From the NCBI GenBank assembly GCA_023432885.1, contig JAEZEU010000318.1, positions 1 through 17,349 on the forward strand: a stretch of 17,349 bases of DNA. Reading direction: 5' to 3'. Source of the DNA: Pseudomonadota bacterium (GTDB lineage: Bacteria; Pseudomonadota; Alphaproteobacteria; Rhizobiales; Xanthobacteraceae). Within the stretch, counting starts at the first letter, position 1, and every line of letters begins with the position of its first letter. The notes beneath the pieces are model-generated. The model saw nothing but the letters and a program-made list of their open reading frames with translations, was not told the DNA's origin and did no database searches. Positions 1 to 7,152 of the stretch are shown one piece after another. A program made the translations under genes and the position numbers.

Positions 1-211
1 CACTTCGGGAGTGGGGCCGCAACACTACGGAGACATCCGCTACCCCGCCAATCCCTACAATTGCGCCTTTCCCGGTAGCCGCGCCCTTTCTTTTCTCTCA
101 CGGGCCATTTCCCCTCGGCGCCAAAACGCTTTATGGTGAGCGTTCGCTTCGCGGCAGGCGAAACTTTATTCATGATCAATATCAAAGGCTTGGCATAGGG
201 CTTGCGCCTTT

Positions 212-217
212 GGAGGG
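212..217 (+). promoter_or_regulatory. thrC ribosome binding site fixing a TTG start
   Basis: GGAGGG lies about five bases before a TTG at 222. It overlaps the codons that follow a more upstream in-frame TTG at 210, so 210 cannot be the start it serves. Starting at 222 gives the N-terminus MTRYISTRGEAP, the usual beginning of alphaproteobacterial threonine synthases. No ATG occurs nearby in frame. In the rest of 1-211 I see no supportable gene or clear promoter. Confidence 0.75.
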
Positions 218-221
218 TGGT

Positions 222-1640
222 TTGACGCGCTATATATCGACGCGGGGGGAAGCCCCCGTCCTGGGTTTCTGCGATGTGATGCTGACCGGGCTCGCCCGCG
301 ACGGCGGCCTGTATGTGCCTGAAGTCTGGCCGCAGCTCTCGCCGGAGACCATCGCCTCGTTTTTCGGCCGGCCCTATTGGGAAGTTGCGGTCGACGTGAT
401 CAAGCCGTTCGCCGCGGGCGAGATCTCCGATGCCGATCTCGGCCGCATGGCCAACGAGGCCTACGCCACGTTCCGCCACCCGGCCGTGGTGCCGCTCGAC
501 CAGGCCGGTCCGAACCAGTTCGTGCTCGAGTTGTTCCACGGCCCGACGCTGGCGTTCAAGGACGTCGCGATGCAGTTGATCTCGCGGCTGATGGACCATG
601 TGCTGGCGAAGCGCAGCCGGCGCACCACCATCGTGGTTGCGACCTCGGGCGATACCGGCGGCGCCGCTGTGGAGGCTTTCGCCGGCCTCGAGAACGTGGA
701 CCTGATCGTGCTGTTTCCGCACGGCCGCATCTCCGAGGTGCAGCGGCGGATGATGACGACAACCGGCGCCTCCAACGTGCATGCGCTCGCCATTGAGGGC
801 ACCTTCGACGATTGCCAGGCGATCGTGAAGGCGCTGTTCAATCACCACGAGTTCCGAGACTCCGTGTCGCTGTCGGGCGTCAACTCGATCAACTGGGCGC
901 GCATCGTCGCGCAGGTCGTCTATTACTTCACCTCGGCGGTGGCGCTCGGCGCCCCCGCGCGCGCCGTGGATTTCACCGTCCCGACCGGCAATTTCGGCGA
1001 CATCTTTGCGGGTTACGTGGCGAAACGCATGGGCCTGCCGGTGCGCTGGCTGAACATCGCGGCCAACGTCAACGACATCCTGCCGCGCACGCTGAAGACC
1101 GGCATCTACGAAGTGAAGGACGTCCACGCCACGACTTCGCCCTCGATGGACATCCAGGTCTCCTCCAATTTCGAGCGGCTGCTGTTCGAGGCCTGCAAGC
1201 GGGATGCGCCGACCGTGCGCCGTCTGATGGCTTCGCTAAAGCAGTCCGGCCGTTTCGTGCTGCCTGATGCCATGCTGGCGGCGATCCGCGAGGACTTCGA
1301 TGCCGGCCGCGCCGACGAGACCGAAACCGCGGCTGCGATCCGCGCCGCCTGGCGCGAGGCGGGCGATCTCGTCGATCCCCACACCGCGGTGGCGCTGGCG
1401 GTGGCCGATCGCGACACCTCGGACTCGAAGATCCCCAACATTGTTCTGTCGACCGCGCATGCCGCCAAATTTCCCGACGCGGTGGAAGCGGCCTGCGGCG
1501 TGCGCCCCCAACTGCCGCGCTGGCTCGACGGCCTCATGACGAAACCCGAGCAGATGAAGGTGATGAAGAACGATTCAGCCGAGGTCGAGCGTTTCGTGCT
1601 GTCGGTCAGCCGTGTTGCGAAACAGGGAGTGGCCGGATGA
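222..1640 (+). CDS. thrC: Threonine synthase (PLP-dependent)
   Basis: Converts O-phospho-L-homoserine to L-threonine and phosphate, the last step of threonine biosynthesis, in the cytoplasm. The 472-residue product has the typical bacterial N-terminal start (MTRYISTRGEAP), the PLP-lysine motif HGPTLAFKD with the lysine at about residue 113, and the glycine-rich phosphate-binding segment ATSGDTGGAA around residues 140-150. The later segments GVNSINWARI and PTGNFGDIFAGY are also characteristic of the family. Length matches the roughly 470-residue class. The start is the TTG at 222, chosen because GGAGGG sits five bases upstream and the N-terminus then matches the family. Its stop codon overlaps the start of the peptidase gene (ATGA, four bases), so the two are very probably cotranscribed and translationally coupled. 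The combination of thrC with an M16 peptidase is familiar in this bacterial group, as I recall it. Confidence 0.97.
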   Translation: MTRYISTRGEAPVLGFCDVMLTGLARDGGLYVPEVWPQLSPETIASFFGRPYWEVAVDVIKPFAAGEISDADLGRMANEAYATFRHPAVVPLDQAGPNQFVLELFHGPTLAFKDVAMQLISRLMDHVLAKRSRRTTIVVATSGDTGGAAVEAFAGLENVDLIVLFPHGRISEVQRRMMTTTGASNVHALAIEGTFDDCQAIVKALFNHHEFRDSVSLSGVNSINWARIVAQVVYYFTSAVALGAPARAVDFTVPTGNFGDIFAGYVAKRMGLPVRWLNIAANVNDILPRTLKTGIYEVKDVHATTSPSMDIQVSSNFERLLFEACKRDAPTVRRLMASLKQSGRFVLPDAMLAAIREDFDAGRADETETAAAIRAAWREAGDLVDPHTAVALAVADRDTSDSKIPNIVLSTAHAAKFPDAVEAACGVRPQLPRWLDGLMTKPEQMKVMKNDSAEVERFVLSVSRVAKQGVAG

Positions 1641-2926
1641 GCGTCGAAATCACAAAACTGCCCTCCGGGCTCACCGTCATCACCGATACGATGCCGCACC
1701 TGGAGACGGCGGCGCTCGGCGTCTGGGCCGGCGTCGGCGGCCGCGACGAGAAGCCGAATGAGCACGGCATCTCGCATCTGCTCGAACACATGGCCTTCAA
1801 GGGAACGATGCGCCGCAACGCGCGCGAAATCGTTGAGGAAATCGAGGCGGTCGGCGGCGATCTCAATGCCGGCACGTCGACCGAGACGACCGCTTATTAC
1901 GCCCGGGTCATGAAGGCGGACGTGTCCCTGGCGCTGGACGTGCTCTCCGATATTCTCGCACATCCCTCTTTCGTGCCTGACGAGCTCGAGCGCGAGAAGA
2001 GCGTGATCGTGCAGGAGATCGGTGCCGCGCAGGACACGCCGGACGACGTCGTGTTCGAGCACCTCAACGAGCTCTGCTTTCCGGACCAGCCGATGGGCCG
2101 CTCGCTCCTCGGTACGGCCAAGACGCTGAAGTCGTTCACCCGGGACATGTTGCGCGGCTATCTGGACACGCATTATCGCGGCCCCGACATGGTGGTGGCC
2201 GCAGCCGGCGCCGTCGATCACGCACACCTCGTCGAGGAGGCCGCAAAAAAATTCGCGAGTTTCGAGTCGACGCCCGGGCCGAAGCCGCAGGCGGCCATAT
2301 TCGGCAAGGGTGGCTCGCGCGTGGTGCACCGCGATCTGGAGCAGGCGCATCTTACGCTGGCGCTGGAAGGCGTGCCGCAGAGCGATCTGTCGCTCTATTC
2401 GCTGCAGGTGTTCACCAACACGCTTGGCGGAGGGATGTCGTCGCGGCTGTTCCAGGAGGTGCGCGAGAAGCGGGGCCTCTGCTACTCGATCTATACCTTC
2501 CATGCGCCCTATGCCGACACCGGCATGTTCGGGCTCTACACCGGCACGGATCCTTCGGATGCGCCGGAAATGATGGAAGTGATCGTCGATGTCATCAACG
2601 AGGCGGCCGCAACCCTGACCGAGGCCGAGGTAGCCCGTGCGAAGGCGCAGATGAAGGCGGGACTGCTGATGGCGCTGGAAAGCTGTTCTTCCCGCGCCGA
2701 ACAGCTGGCCCGGCATGTGCTGGCCTATGGACGTCCGCTCACCGTCGAAGAACTCGTGGCCCGGATCGATGCGGTCAGCGTCGAGTCGACCCGCAAGGCG
2801 GCGCAGGGTCTGCTCTCACGCAGCCGGCCCGCGGTGGTCGCTCTCGGCGGCGGCAGGGGGCTGGACACGGCGGTGGCTTTTGCGGAAGGATTGACGCGCT
2901 CGAAGGCGAAAACCCTGTTGCATTGA
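1637..2926 (+). CDS. M16 family zinc metallopeptidase (processing-peptidase-like)
   Basis: A pitrilysin/M16-type peptidase of the single 45-50 kDa form related to mitochondrial processing peptidase beta. The inverted zinc motif HLLEH is at residues 47-51 (His47, Glu50, His51), and the third ligand is Glu127 in VIVQEIGAAQDTPDD, at the spacing expected for HxxEH-x(~75)-E. The second half carries the conserved C-terminal-domain stretch GGGMSSRLFQEVREKRGLCYSIYTF, with the Arg/Tyr pair typical of active M16B enzymes. At 429 residues it has the normal length for this subfamily. No signal peptide is seen, so it is probably cytoplasmic. The ATG overlaps the thrC stop codon. Bacterial members are thought to degrade peptides. 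The substrate here cannot be told from sequence. A palindromic repeat begins five bases after the stop. Confidence 0.95.
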   Translation: MSVEITKLPSGLTVITDTMPHLETAALGVWAGVGGRDEKPNEHGISHLLEHMAFKGTMRRNAREIVEEIEAVGGDLNAGTSTETTAYYARVMKADVSLALDVLSDILAHPSFVPDELEREKSVIVQEIGAAQDTPDDVVFEHLNELCFPDQPMGRSLLGTAKTLKSFTRDMLRGYLDTHYRGPDMVVAAAGAVDHAHLVEEAAKKFASFESTPGPKPQAAIFGKGGSRVVHRDLEQAHLTLALEGVPQSDLSLYSLQVFTNTLGGGMSSRLFQEVREKRGLCYSIYTFHAPYADTGMFGLYTGTDPSDAPEMMEVIVDVINEAAATLTEAEVARAKAQMKAGLLMALESCSSRAEQLARHVLAYGRPLTVEELVARIDAVSVESTRKAAQGLLSRSRPAVVALGGGRGLDTAVAFAEGLTRSKAKTLLH

Positions 2927-2930
2927 CGCA

Positions 2931-3010
2931 TGAGCATGATCCCGCCCCGAAGGGCCGTGTTTGCGCAAAGCGGGAGCCGGTTTTCGGGTAACATCATGCT
3001 CAAACAAGAC
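2931..3010 (+). repeat. Palindromic intergenic repeat, copy 1
   Basis: A perfect 10-base inverted repeat, TGAGCATGAT at 2931-2940 and ATCATGCTCA at 2993-3002, encloses a GC-rich interior with the segment CCGGTTTTCGGG. It is followed by CAAACAAGA (3001-3009), which is also present at the end of copy 2. This matches short palindromic elements I know to be scattered between genes in Bradyrhizobium and Rhodopseudomonas. The transcript could fold into a long hairpin and may act as the 3' end or stabiliser of the thrC-peptidase mRNA. Confidence 0.8.
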
Positions 3011-3045
3011 TCGACTAATCTCGCTACGGGCGGGGAGTTTTTGGC

Positions 3046-3633
3046 ATGGCGCTGTTTCGTTTGCCATCCAGCGGGCCGGCCGCGCTAATTCCGCGCGGGC
3101 ACGGGCTGCTGCTGCGCGCACCGCAAATGTCCGACTATCCGCAATGGGCGCAGCTGCGCGAATCGAGTCGCGCCTATCTGACTCCCTGGGAGCCGATCTG
3201 GCCTTCCGATGACCTGACCCGCGCCGGCTTTCGCCGCCGGCTGCGCCGCTACGCCGAGGACATCGCGGCCGACCGCTCCTATCCCTTCATCATCTTCCGC
3301 GAGGCGGACGGCACCATGATGGGCGGCGTGACGCTTGCCAATGTCCGGCGCGGCATCGTCCAGGCAGGCACCATCGGCTACTGGATGGGCGAGGCCCATG
3401 CCGGCCGCGGCCATATGACGACGGCGCTGCGAGTGCTGCTGCCGACGCTGTTCGGCGAGCTCAATCTGCACCGCATCGAGGCCGCCTGCATCCCCACCAA
3501 CACGCCCTCGATCCGGGTGCTTGAGAAATGCGGCTTCACCCGCGAGGGGCTGGCGCGGCGCTATCTCTGCATCAACGGCATCTGGCAGGACCACCTGCTG
3601 TTCGGCCTGCTGCACGAGGATTTTCAGGGATAG
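3046..3633 (+). CDS. GNAT family N-acetyltransferase, RimJ/RimL-like
   Basis: A 195-residue acetyl-CoA-dependent acetyltransferase. The RimJ/RimL-type layout is visible: an N-terminal substrate-side region with ESSRAYLTPWEPIW (residues 39-52), then strand and motif A at IGYWMGEAHAGRGHMTTAL (about 110-128) holding the pyrophosphate-binding R/Q-x-x-G-x-G/A-like loop. Next come LHRIEAACIPTNTPSIRVLEKCGF (141-164), which is the usual acetyl-CoA motif B region, and a C-terminal strand. Homologues N-acetylate ribosomal protein or other N-termini, or small amines. The target here is unknown. The ATG at 3046 is preceded by GGGGAG-like purines at a suitable distance. Palindromic repeats lie on both sides, the second starting directly at the stop codon, so the gene may have its own transcription unit. 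Confidence 0.92.
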   Translation: MALFRLPSSGPAALIPRGHGLLLRAPQMSDYPQWAQLRESSRAYLTPWEPIWPSDDLTRAGFRRRLRRYAEDIAADRSYPFIIFREADGTMMGGVTLANVRRGIVQAGTIGYWMGEAHAGRGHMTTALRVLLPTLFGELNLHRIEAACIPTNTPSIRVLEKCGFTREGLARRYLCINGIWQDHLLFGLLHEDFQG

Positions 3634-3690
3634 TCATGGTCCCGGAAAAGTGCGAAGCGGTTTTTCCGAGAGGGGCATGCCCAAACAAGA
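3634..3690 (+). repeat. Palindromic intergenic repeat, copy 2
   Basis: Starts at the base after the GNAT stop. It contains CATGGTCCCGGAAAA, then GCGAAGCGG, then TTTTTCCG and GGGCATGCCC followed by CAAACAAGA. CGGAAAA (3643-3649) can pair with TTTTCCG (3662-3668) as an internal hairpin. The outer arms have drifted from the GAGCATGATC/GATCATGCTC form of copies 1 and 3. The order and the tail are those of the same repeat family, in the same orientation as copy 1. Confidence 0.75.
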
Positions 3691-3719
3691 GCCGAGGCGC
3701 GAAGCGACTGGGCCACGCC

Positions 3720-3749
3720 TTGGGTTCGCCGCCATTGCTTTGCTATAAG
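3720..3749 (+). promoter_or_regulatory. Candidate sigma70-type promoter for the 3782 gene
   Basis: TTGGGT at 3720-3725, an 18-base spacer and TATAAG at 3744-3749, with TGC directly before the -10 (extended -10 form). Transcription would begin near 3756, leaving a leader of about 26 bases with AAGGGA ahead of the ATG at 3782. The position between copy 2 of the repeat and the gene fits. Confidence 0.5.
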
Positions 3750-3781
3750 CCCGCCGGGGGACGTTGATGCAAGGGACATCC

Positions 3782-4420
3782 ATGGGTGAAAAACCTGTGA
3801 TCGGCCGGGCAATCTATGCCGCGGCCGTAGTGGCCGTCGGCTTGAGCGTCGTTGCGACGCCGGCTTGGCCGCAATCGCTCACCGATCGATTCAAGAACCT
3901 GTTCGGCGGCGGCAGTTCCGAGCAGAAGCCTGCGACTGCGCCGGAAGAGGCAACGGGCGAATCCGATCTGACCTGTCCGCCCGTCACGGTGCGTGCCGGC
4001 GCTTCGACCTTCAAGGTCGGCGCGCCCGGCAAGGAAGCGGTCGGCAACGACCTGCGCTACCAAGCCACCATCAGCAAGATCGCGCGCGAATGCACCATCA
4101 ATGCCGGCGAGATCACCGCCAAGATCGGCATCCAGGGTCGCGTCATCGCCGGGCCCGCGGGCGCGCCGTCGAGCGTCCAGGTTCCGCTGCGGGTCGCCGT
4201 GGTGCAGGCCGGCGTCGGCGAGAAGGTGATCGCGACCAAGGCGTACCAGACCACTGTGTCGATGACGGAAGACGCCAGCGTTCCCTTCGTGCTGGTCGTC
4301 GAGGATCTGGTTTATCCAGCTCCGACCGGCGCGGTCGCCGACAGCTACATCTTCTATGTCGGCTTCGACCCGCAGGCGCTGAAGCCCGAACCCAAGGCCA
4401 AACCTTCCAGGAAAAAATAG
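3782..4420 (+). CDS. Predicted exported protein, function unknown
   Basis: A 212-residue product that I cannot assign to a named family. It begins with a basic N-terminus and a hydrophobic stretch (about residues 10-28) ending in ATPAWPQS, a plausible signal peptide with cleavage near residues 30-31. The mature part has a Gly/Ser/Ala-rich linker (about 42-60), then a region with alternating hydrophobic residues and many valines (about 64-200) that looks like a beta-sandwich. Two cysteines (65 and 104) could form a disulfide. The C-terminus is very basic (KPEPKAKPSRKK). Start choice: ATG 3782 has AAGGGA five bases upstream and fits the candidate promoter. ATG 3767 is an alternative that only lengthens the N-terminus. 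The protein ends against the bidirectional terminator shared with the F0 operon. A periplasmic or envelope role is inference. Confidence 0.8.
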   Translation: MGEKPVIGRAIYAAAVVAVGLSVVATPAWPQSLTDRFKNLFGGGSSEQKPATAPEEATGESDLTCPPVTVRAGASTFKVGAPGKEAVGNDLRYQATISKIARECTINAGEITAKIGIQGRVIAGPAGAPSSVQVPLRVAVVQAGVGEKVIATKAYQTTVSMTEDASVPFVLVVEDLVYPAPTGAVADSYIFYVGFDPQALKPEPKAKPSRKK

Positions 4421-4427
4421 CCAACAA

Positions 4428-4453
4428 AAAAGCCGGCGTCGCCGCCGGCTTTT
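4428..4453. terminator. Bidirectional intrinsic terminator
   Basis: AGCCGGCG (4431-4438) pairs with CGCCGGCT (4443-4450) around a TCGC loop. Flanking A's on the left and T's on the right extend the stem to 11 pairs. Reading + gives a hairpin followed by TTTT. Reading - gives the hairpin followed by TTTTTT. It lies between the convergent ends of the exported-protein gene (4420) and atpF (4475), so it can end both transcripts. Confidence 0.9.
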
Positions 4454-4474
4454 CGTGTGTATTGCTTGAGGCCG

Positions 4475-4960
4475 TCAGTTCAGCTTCGTTTTCACTTCGG
4501 CAATGCCCTTGGCGAGCAGGTCGTCCGCGACCGAGCCCCTTACCGACTGTGAAAGCACGGTCGAAGCGGCAGTCACGGCTGCCTCCGCCGCCGCGGCGCG
4601 GACGTCGGCCAACGCCTGGGCTTCGGCGAGAGCGATCTTGTTCTCGGCCGTCTTGGTTCGGCGGACGACGAAGTCTTCCATCCGCGTCTTGGCCTCGGCC
4701 GCGATGCGCTCGGCTTCCGCCCGGGCGTTGGTCACGATCTCCTGCGCCTCGCGCTCGGCGCTGGCGCGCCGCGCCTGGTAGTCGGCGAGAAGCTTGGCGG
4801 CCTCTTCCTTCAAGCGGCGGGCGTCGTCGAGTTCGGATTTGATGCGCTGGGCGCGGTGGTCGAGCGCCGTCAGCACGGTGCGGTGAACGCCGAGCCAGGC
4901 AAACACCGCCATCAGAATGACGAAGGCGACTGCAACCCAGAATTCCGGTTCGGTGAACAT
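4475..4960 (-). CDS. atpF: F0F1 ATP synthase subunit b
   Basis: A peripheral-stalk subunit of ATP synthase that links the membrane a/c part to F1. The product has 161 residues: a short N-terminus, one membrane helix at about residues 8-26 (EFWVAVAFVILMAVFAWLG), then a long charged alpha-helix of the usual stalk type, rich in Ala, Glu, Lys and Arg (about 33-125), and a C-terminal part that contacts delta/F1. It is the last gene of the F0 cluster. Its ATG comes four bases after the b' stop codon, and its ribosome binding sequence (GAAGGGA) lies inside the end of b', so translation is probably coupled. Paired b and b' genes are typical of photosynthetic and many other alphaproteobacteria. Confidence 0.95.
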   Translation of the reverse strand: MFTEPEFWVAVAFVILMAVFAWLGVHRTVLTALDHRAQRIKSELDDARRLKEEAAKLLADYQARRASAEREAQEIVTNARAEAERIAAEAKTRMEDFVVRRTKTAENKIALAEAQALADVRAAAAEAAVTAASTVLSQSVRGSVADDLLAKGIAEVKTKLN

Positions 4961-4964
4961 CCGC

Positions 4965-5525
4965 TTATCCCTTCAACGAGGCGTCGACGGCCTTCTTGAG
5001 CGTCGCCGCATCCGGCGAACTGCCGGTGAGCCGTTGCACGATCGCGCCGGCTGCGTCCGCGGCGATGCTGCGGACGTTGCCCATCGCGGCCGACCGCGTC
5101 GCCGCGATCTGCTTCTCGGCGTCGGCAAGCTTGCCGGCGAGCTTCTCTTCCAGAGCCTTGCGCTCGGCTTCCGCGGCCGCATTGAGCTTCTCGCGGGTTT
5201 CGTTGCCGATCGCCTGCGCCCGGGAGCGGGCTGCCGCGAGTTCGGCTTCATACGCCTTCAGCGCCGCGTCGGACTGGTCCTTCAGCTTCTGCGCTTGGGC
5301 CAGATCGCCCTCGATCGCGTTCTGCCGCGCCTCGATCACGCCGCCGACTTTCGGCAGCGCAAAGCGCGACACGATAATGTAGAGGGCGACAAAGGCGATG
5401 ACCAGCGACACCAGCTGCGAGGCGAAGTAGGTCGATTCGAACGGCGGAAAGCCTCCGCCGTGATGACCGCCATCAGCCTCGGTGTGGGCACCGGTCTTTT
5501 GGCCCTTTGCATCGCCAGTAGCCAT
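4965..5525 (-). CDS. atpG: F0F1 ATP synthase subunit b'
   Basis: The second, diverged b-type stalk subunit; b and b' form a heterodimer in alphaproteobacteria and cyanobacteria. It has 186 residues, with a cytoplasmic N-terminal extension of about 27 residues rich in Gly and His (GGHHGGGFPPF), a membrane helix at about 35-53 (SQLVSLVIAFVALYIIVSR) and a long Ala/Glu/Lys coiled-coil helix (about 60-160). The first residues after the helix, FALPKVGGVIEARQNAI, are diagnostic of b'. AGGAGAA stands just ahead of the ATG. The symbol atpG is used for b' in some genomes but for the F1 gamma subunit in others; atpF2 is a synonym. It lies between atpE and atpF in the operon. Confidence 0.94.
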   Translation of the reverse strand: MATGDAKGQKTGAHTEADGGHHGGGFPPFESTYFASQLVSLVIAFVALYIIVSRFALPKVGGVIEARQNAIEGDLAQAQKLKDQSDAALKAYEAELAAARSRAQAIGNETREKLNAAAEAERKALEEKLAGKLADAEKQIAATRSAAMGNVRSIAADAAGAIVQRLTGSSPDAATLKKAVDASLKG

Positions 5526-5583
5526 GGAGTTCTCCTGTCGCTGTCATGCGCGCCGCCCTTAGGCAGGCGCGAGGAGTTGCCGC

Positions 5584-5814
5584 TCAGAGCGGAACGAACA
5601 GCAGCAGCAGCGCGATCAGCAGCGAGAAGATGCCGAGCGCCTCGGTCACGGCGAAACCGAAGATCAGGTTGCCGAACTGGCCCTGCGCTGCCGACGGGTT
5701 GCGCACCGCTGCGGCGAGATAGTTGCCGAAGATGATACCGACGCCGACGCCCGCACCGCCCATGCCGATGCACGCGATACCCGCGCCGATAAGTTTAGCT
5801 GCTGCCGCTTCCAT
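5584..5814 (-). CDS. atpE: F0F1 ATP synthase subunit c (rotor ring)
   Basis: The proteolipid that forms the proton-driven c-ring. It has 76 residues and two membrane helices. Helix 1 carries the glycine packing motif GGAGVGVGIIFG (Gly20, 22, 24, 26, 30). The polar loop has Arg38-Asn39-Pro40. Helix 2 carries the ion-binding carboxylate Glu58 in FAVTEALGIF. There is no obvious extra sodium-ligand pattern, so proton coupling is likely. AAGGAG is six bases before the ATG. It lies between atpB and the b' gene. Confidence 0.97.
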   Translation of the reverse strand: MEAAAAKLIGAGIACIGMGGAGVGVGIIFGNYLAAAVRNPSAAQGQFGNLIFGFAVTEALGIFSLLIALLLLFVPL

Positions 5815-5865
5815 TTTTAGCTCCTTGAGAGAAACAAAGGTGAGGGTGGAAATTCCCCGGACCGC

Positions 5866-6615
5866 TCAGTGTCCCGGATGAATGGCGTCGTTGAGATAGA
5901 TGCAGGTGAGGATCGCGAACACATAGGCCTGCAGGAACGCGACCAGGATCTCGAGCGCGGTGAGCGCCACCGTCAGCGCCAGCGGCGCGATGCCGCCCAC
6001 CCAGCCGAGCGCGCCGAGCGCGACGCCGAGCATGGCGACGAAGCCGGCGAACACCTTCAGCGCGATGTGGCCGGCCAGCATGTTGGCGAACAGACGTACG
6101 CTGTGGGAGACCGGCCGCAGGAAGAACGACAGGATTTCGATGAACATCACCAGCGGCACGATGTAGCCGGGGACGCCCTTCGGCAGGAAGATCGAGAAGA
6201 ACTTCAGCCCGTTCTTGTAGACGCCGTAGATCAGGACGGTGAAGAATACCAGCAGCGCCAGCGCCGCGGTGACGATAATGTGGCTCGAAACCGTGAAGGT
6301 GTAGGGGATGATGCCTACCATGTTCGAGACGCAGATGAACATGAACAGCGAGAAGATCAGCGGGAAGAACCGCATGCCTTCCGAGCCGGCGGTCGAGCGG
6401 ATCGTGGAGGCGACGAATTCGTAGGAGATTTCCGCGACTGACTGCATCCGGCCCGGGACGAGCTGGCGGCCCGTCGCCAGCATCAGCAGGCCGATGATCC
6501 CCACAGCCAGGAACATGTAGAGGCTTGAATTGGTGATGGCGATCGGGTGTTGGCCGATATGGCCGATCGTGAAGATGGGCTCGATATTGAACTGATGAAT
6601 CGGGTCGATTTTCAT
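5866..6615 (-). CDS. atpB: F0F1 ATP synthase subunit a
   Basis: The stator membrane subunit that provides the proton half-channels next to the c-ring. With the ATG at 6615 the product is 249 residues and starts MKIDPIHQFNI, as expected for this group. An upstream TTG at 6663 would add 16 residues, but these run through a hairpin and do not look like family sequence. About five to six membrane helices are visible. The essential arginine is Arg174 in HSVRLFANMLAGH, and the last helix has Glu222 and Gln229 in ALEILVAFLQAY. The ATG is preceded by AAGG at roughly nine bases, a modest ribosome binding site just below the hairpin at 6633-6651. Confidence 0.95.
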   Translation of the reverse strand: MKIDPIHQFNIEPIFTIGHIGQHPIAITNSSLYMFLAVGIIGLLMLATGRQLVPGRMQSVAEISYEFVASTIRSTAGSEGMRFFPLIFSLFMFICVSNMVGIIPYTFTVSSHIIVTAALALLVFFTVLIYGVYKNGLKFFSIFLPKGVPGYIVPLVMFIEILSFFLRPVSHSVRLFANMLAGHIALKVFAGFVAMLGVALGALGWVGGIAPLALTVALTALEILVAFLQAYVFAILTCIYLNDAIHPGH

Positions 6616-6632
6616 CCGCGCGGGCCTTGGTC

Positions 6633-6651
6633 TGCCGGCGTCCTGCCGGCA
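6633..6651 (-). other. Hairpin in the atpI-atpB spacer, next to the atpB ribosome binding site
   Basis: TGCCGGC (6633-6639) pairs with GCCGGCA (6645-6651), giving a seven-pair stem with a five-base loop. In the minus-strand mRNA it ends a few bases before the AAGG that serves atpB. It has no T tract, so it is unlikely to be a terminator. It could mark an RNA processing or stability point, or tune atpB translation. Confidence 0.55.
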
Positions 6652-6702
6652 ATCGAATTTCAAATGTCCTGACTTCCGCCAGCGCTCAGCGCCTGCCGGG
6701 GG

Positions 6703-7056
6703 CTACACGCGCCGCGCCGACCTCACCACGTTGACCACACCGGCGATGAAGCCGAGCAGAAAGAACACGATGAGGCCGAACGGTGATGTCGACAGCAACT
6801 TGTCGAATCCCCAGCCAATCGCAGCCCCGACGACAACGCCCGCGATCAGCTCCGACGAAAGCTGGAAACCGCGCGCCATCGCCGATGCTCTGGCCGCACT
6901 GTTCCCGTTTTCGGTTCCGGATTGATCAGTCTCAACTTTGCGGCTGTCGCGAATTTCGGACAATCGCTGGTTCAGACTTCCGAGCCTTGCGGAAAGCGCG
7001 GCTTCGTCGGAAGACGTTCGTTCTCCATTCCCCTTGTCGTTCGTGTCCTTGGCCAT
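6703..7056 (-). CDS. atpI: ATP synthase-associated protein AtpI
   Basis: A small membrane protein encoded at the head of F0 operons. It is thought to help c-ring assembly or magnesium/ion handling and is not part of the finished enzyme. The product has 117 residues: a polar, charged N-terminus (about 1-60, coiled-coil-like at 20-40) and two membrane helices, SSELIAGVVVGAAIGWGFDKLL (about 67-88) and FGLIVFFLLGFIAGVVNVV (about 93-111). The hairpin motif with GxxxGxxxGW is typical of the AtpI/AtpZ group. It is the first gene of the operon, with a sigma70-like promoter about 70 bases upstream. A spacer of 87 bases separates it from atpB, longer than the other gaps in the operon. Confidence 0.9.
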   Translation of the reverse strand: MAKDTNDKGNGERTSSDEAALSARLGSLNQRLSEIRDSRKVETDQSGTENGNSAARASAMARGFQLSSELIAGVVVGAAIGWGFDKLLSTSPFGLIVFFLLGFIAGVVNVVRSARRV

Positions 7057-7123
7057 GCGGGCCCGACCCTAAACGATGCTGCGGTTGATGGAAATTACGA
7101 TGCCACCCTCAAAAGCCGCGCGG

Positions 7124-7152
7124 ACCATACTGACCGCGTCTTAGCAAGTCAA
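7124..7152 (-). promoter_or_regulatory. Promoter of the F0 ATP synthase operon
   Basis: On the minus strand, TTGACT (7152-7147), a 17-base spacer and TATGGT (7129-7124) form a good sigma70/RpoD-like promoter. Transcription would begin near 7117, giving a leader of about 60 bases before the atpI ATG at 7056. Confidence 0.65.

Noticed and set aside
1..139. An open frame entering from the left edge and ending at 137-139
   Set aside because: It is short, no family sequence is recognised, and the other frames are equally unconvincing; the end of an upstream gene cannot be shown.
166..179. A possible FNR/FixK-type site upstream of thrC (ATCAA right half)
   Set aside because: The left half (TTATT) matches poorly and there is no biological reason to expect oxygen control of thrC.
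1106..2716. A 536-codon minus-strand frame opposite thrC and the M16 peptidase
   Set aside because: It spans two well-supported genes and has low-complexity Arg/His/Gln composition; a shadow frame.
3865..4842. A 325-codon + frame running from the exported-protein gene into atpF
   Set aside because: It crosses the bidirectional terminator, is Arg/Pro-rich and overlaps real genes in other frames.
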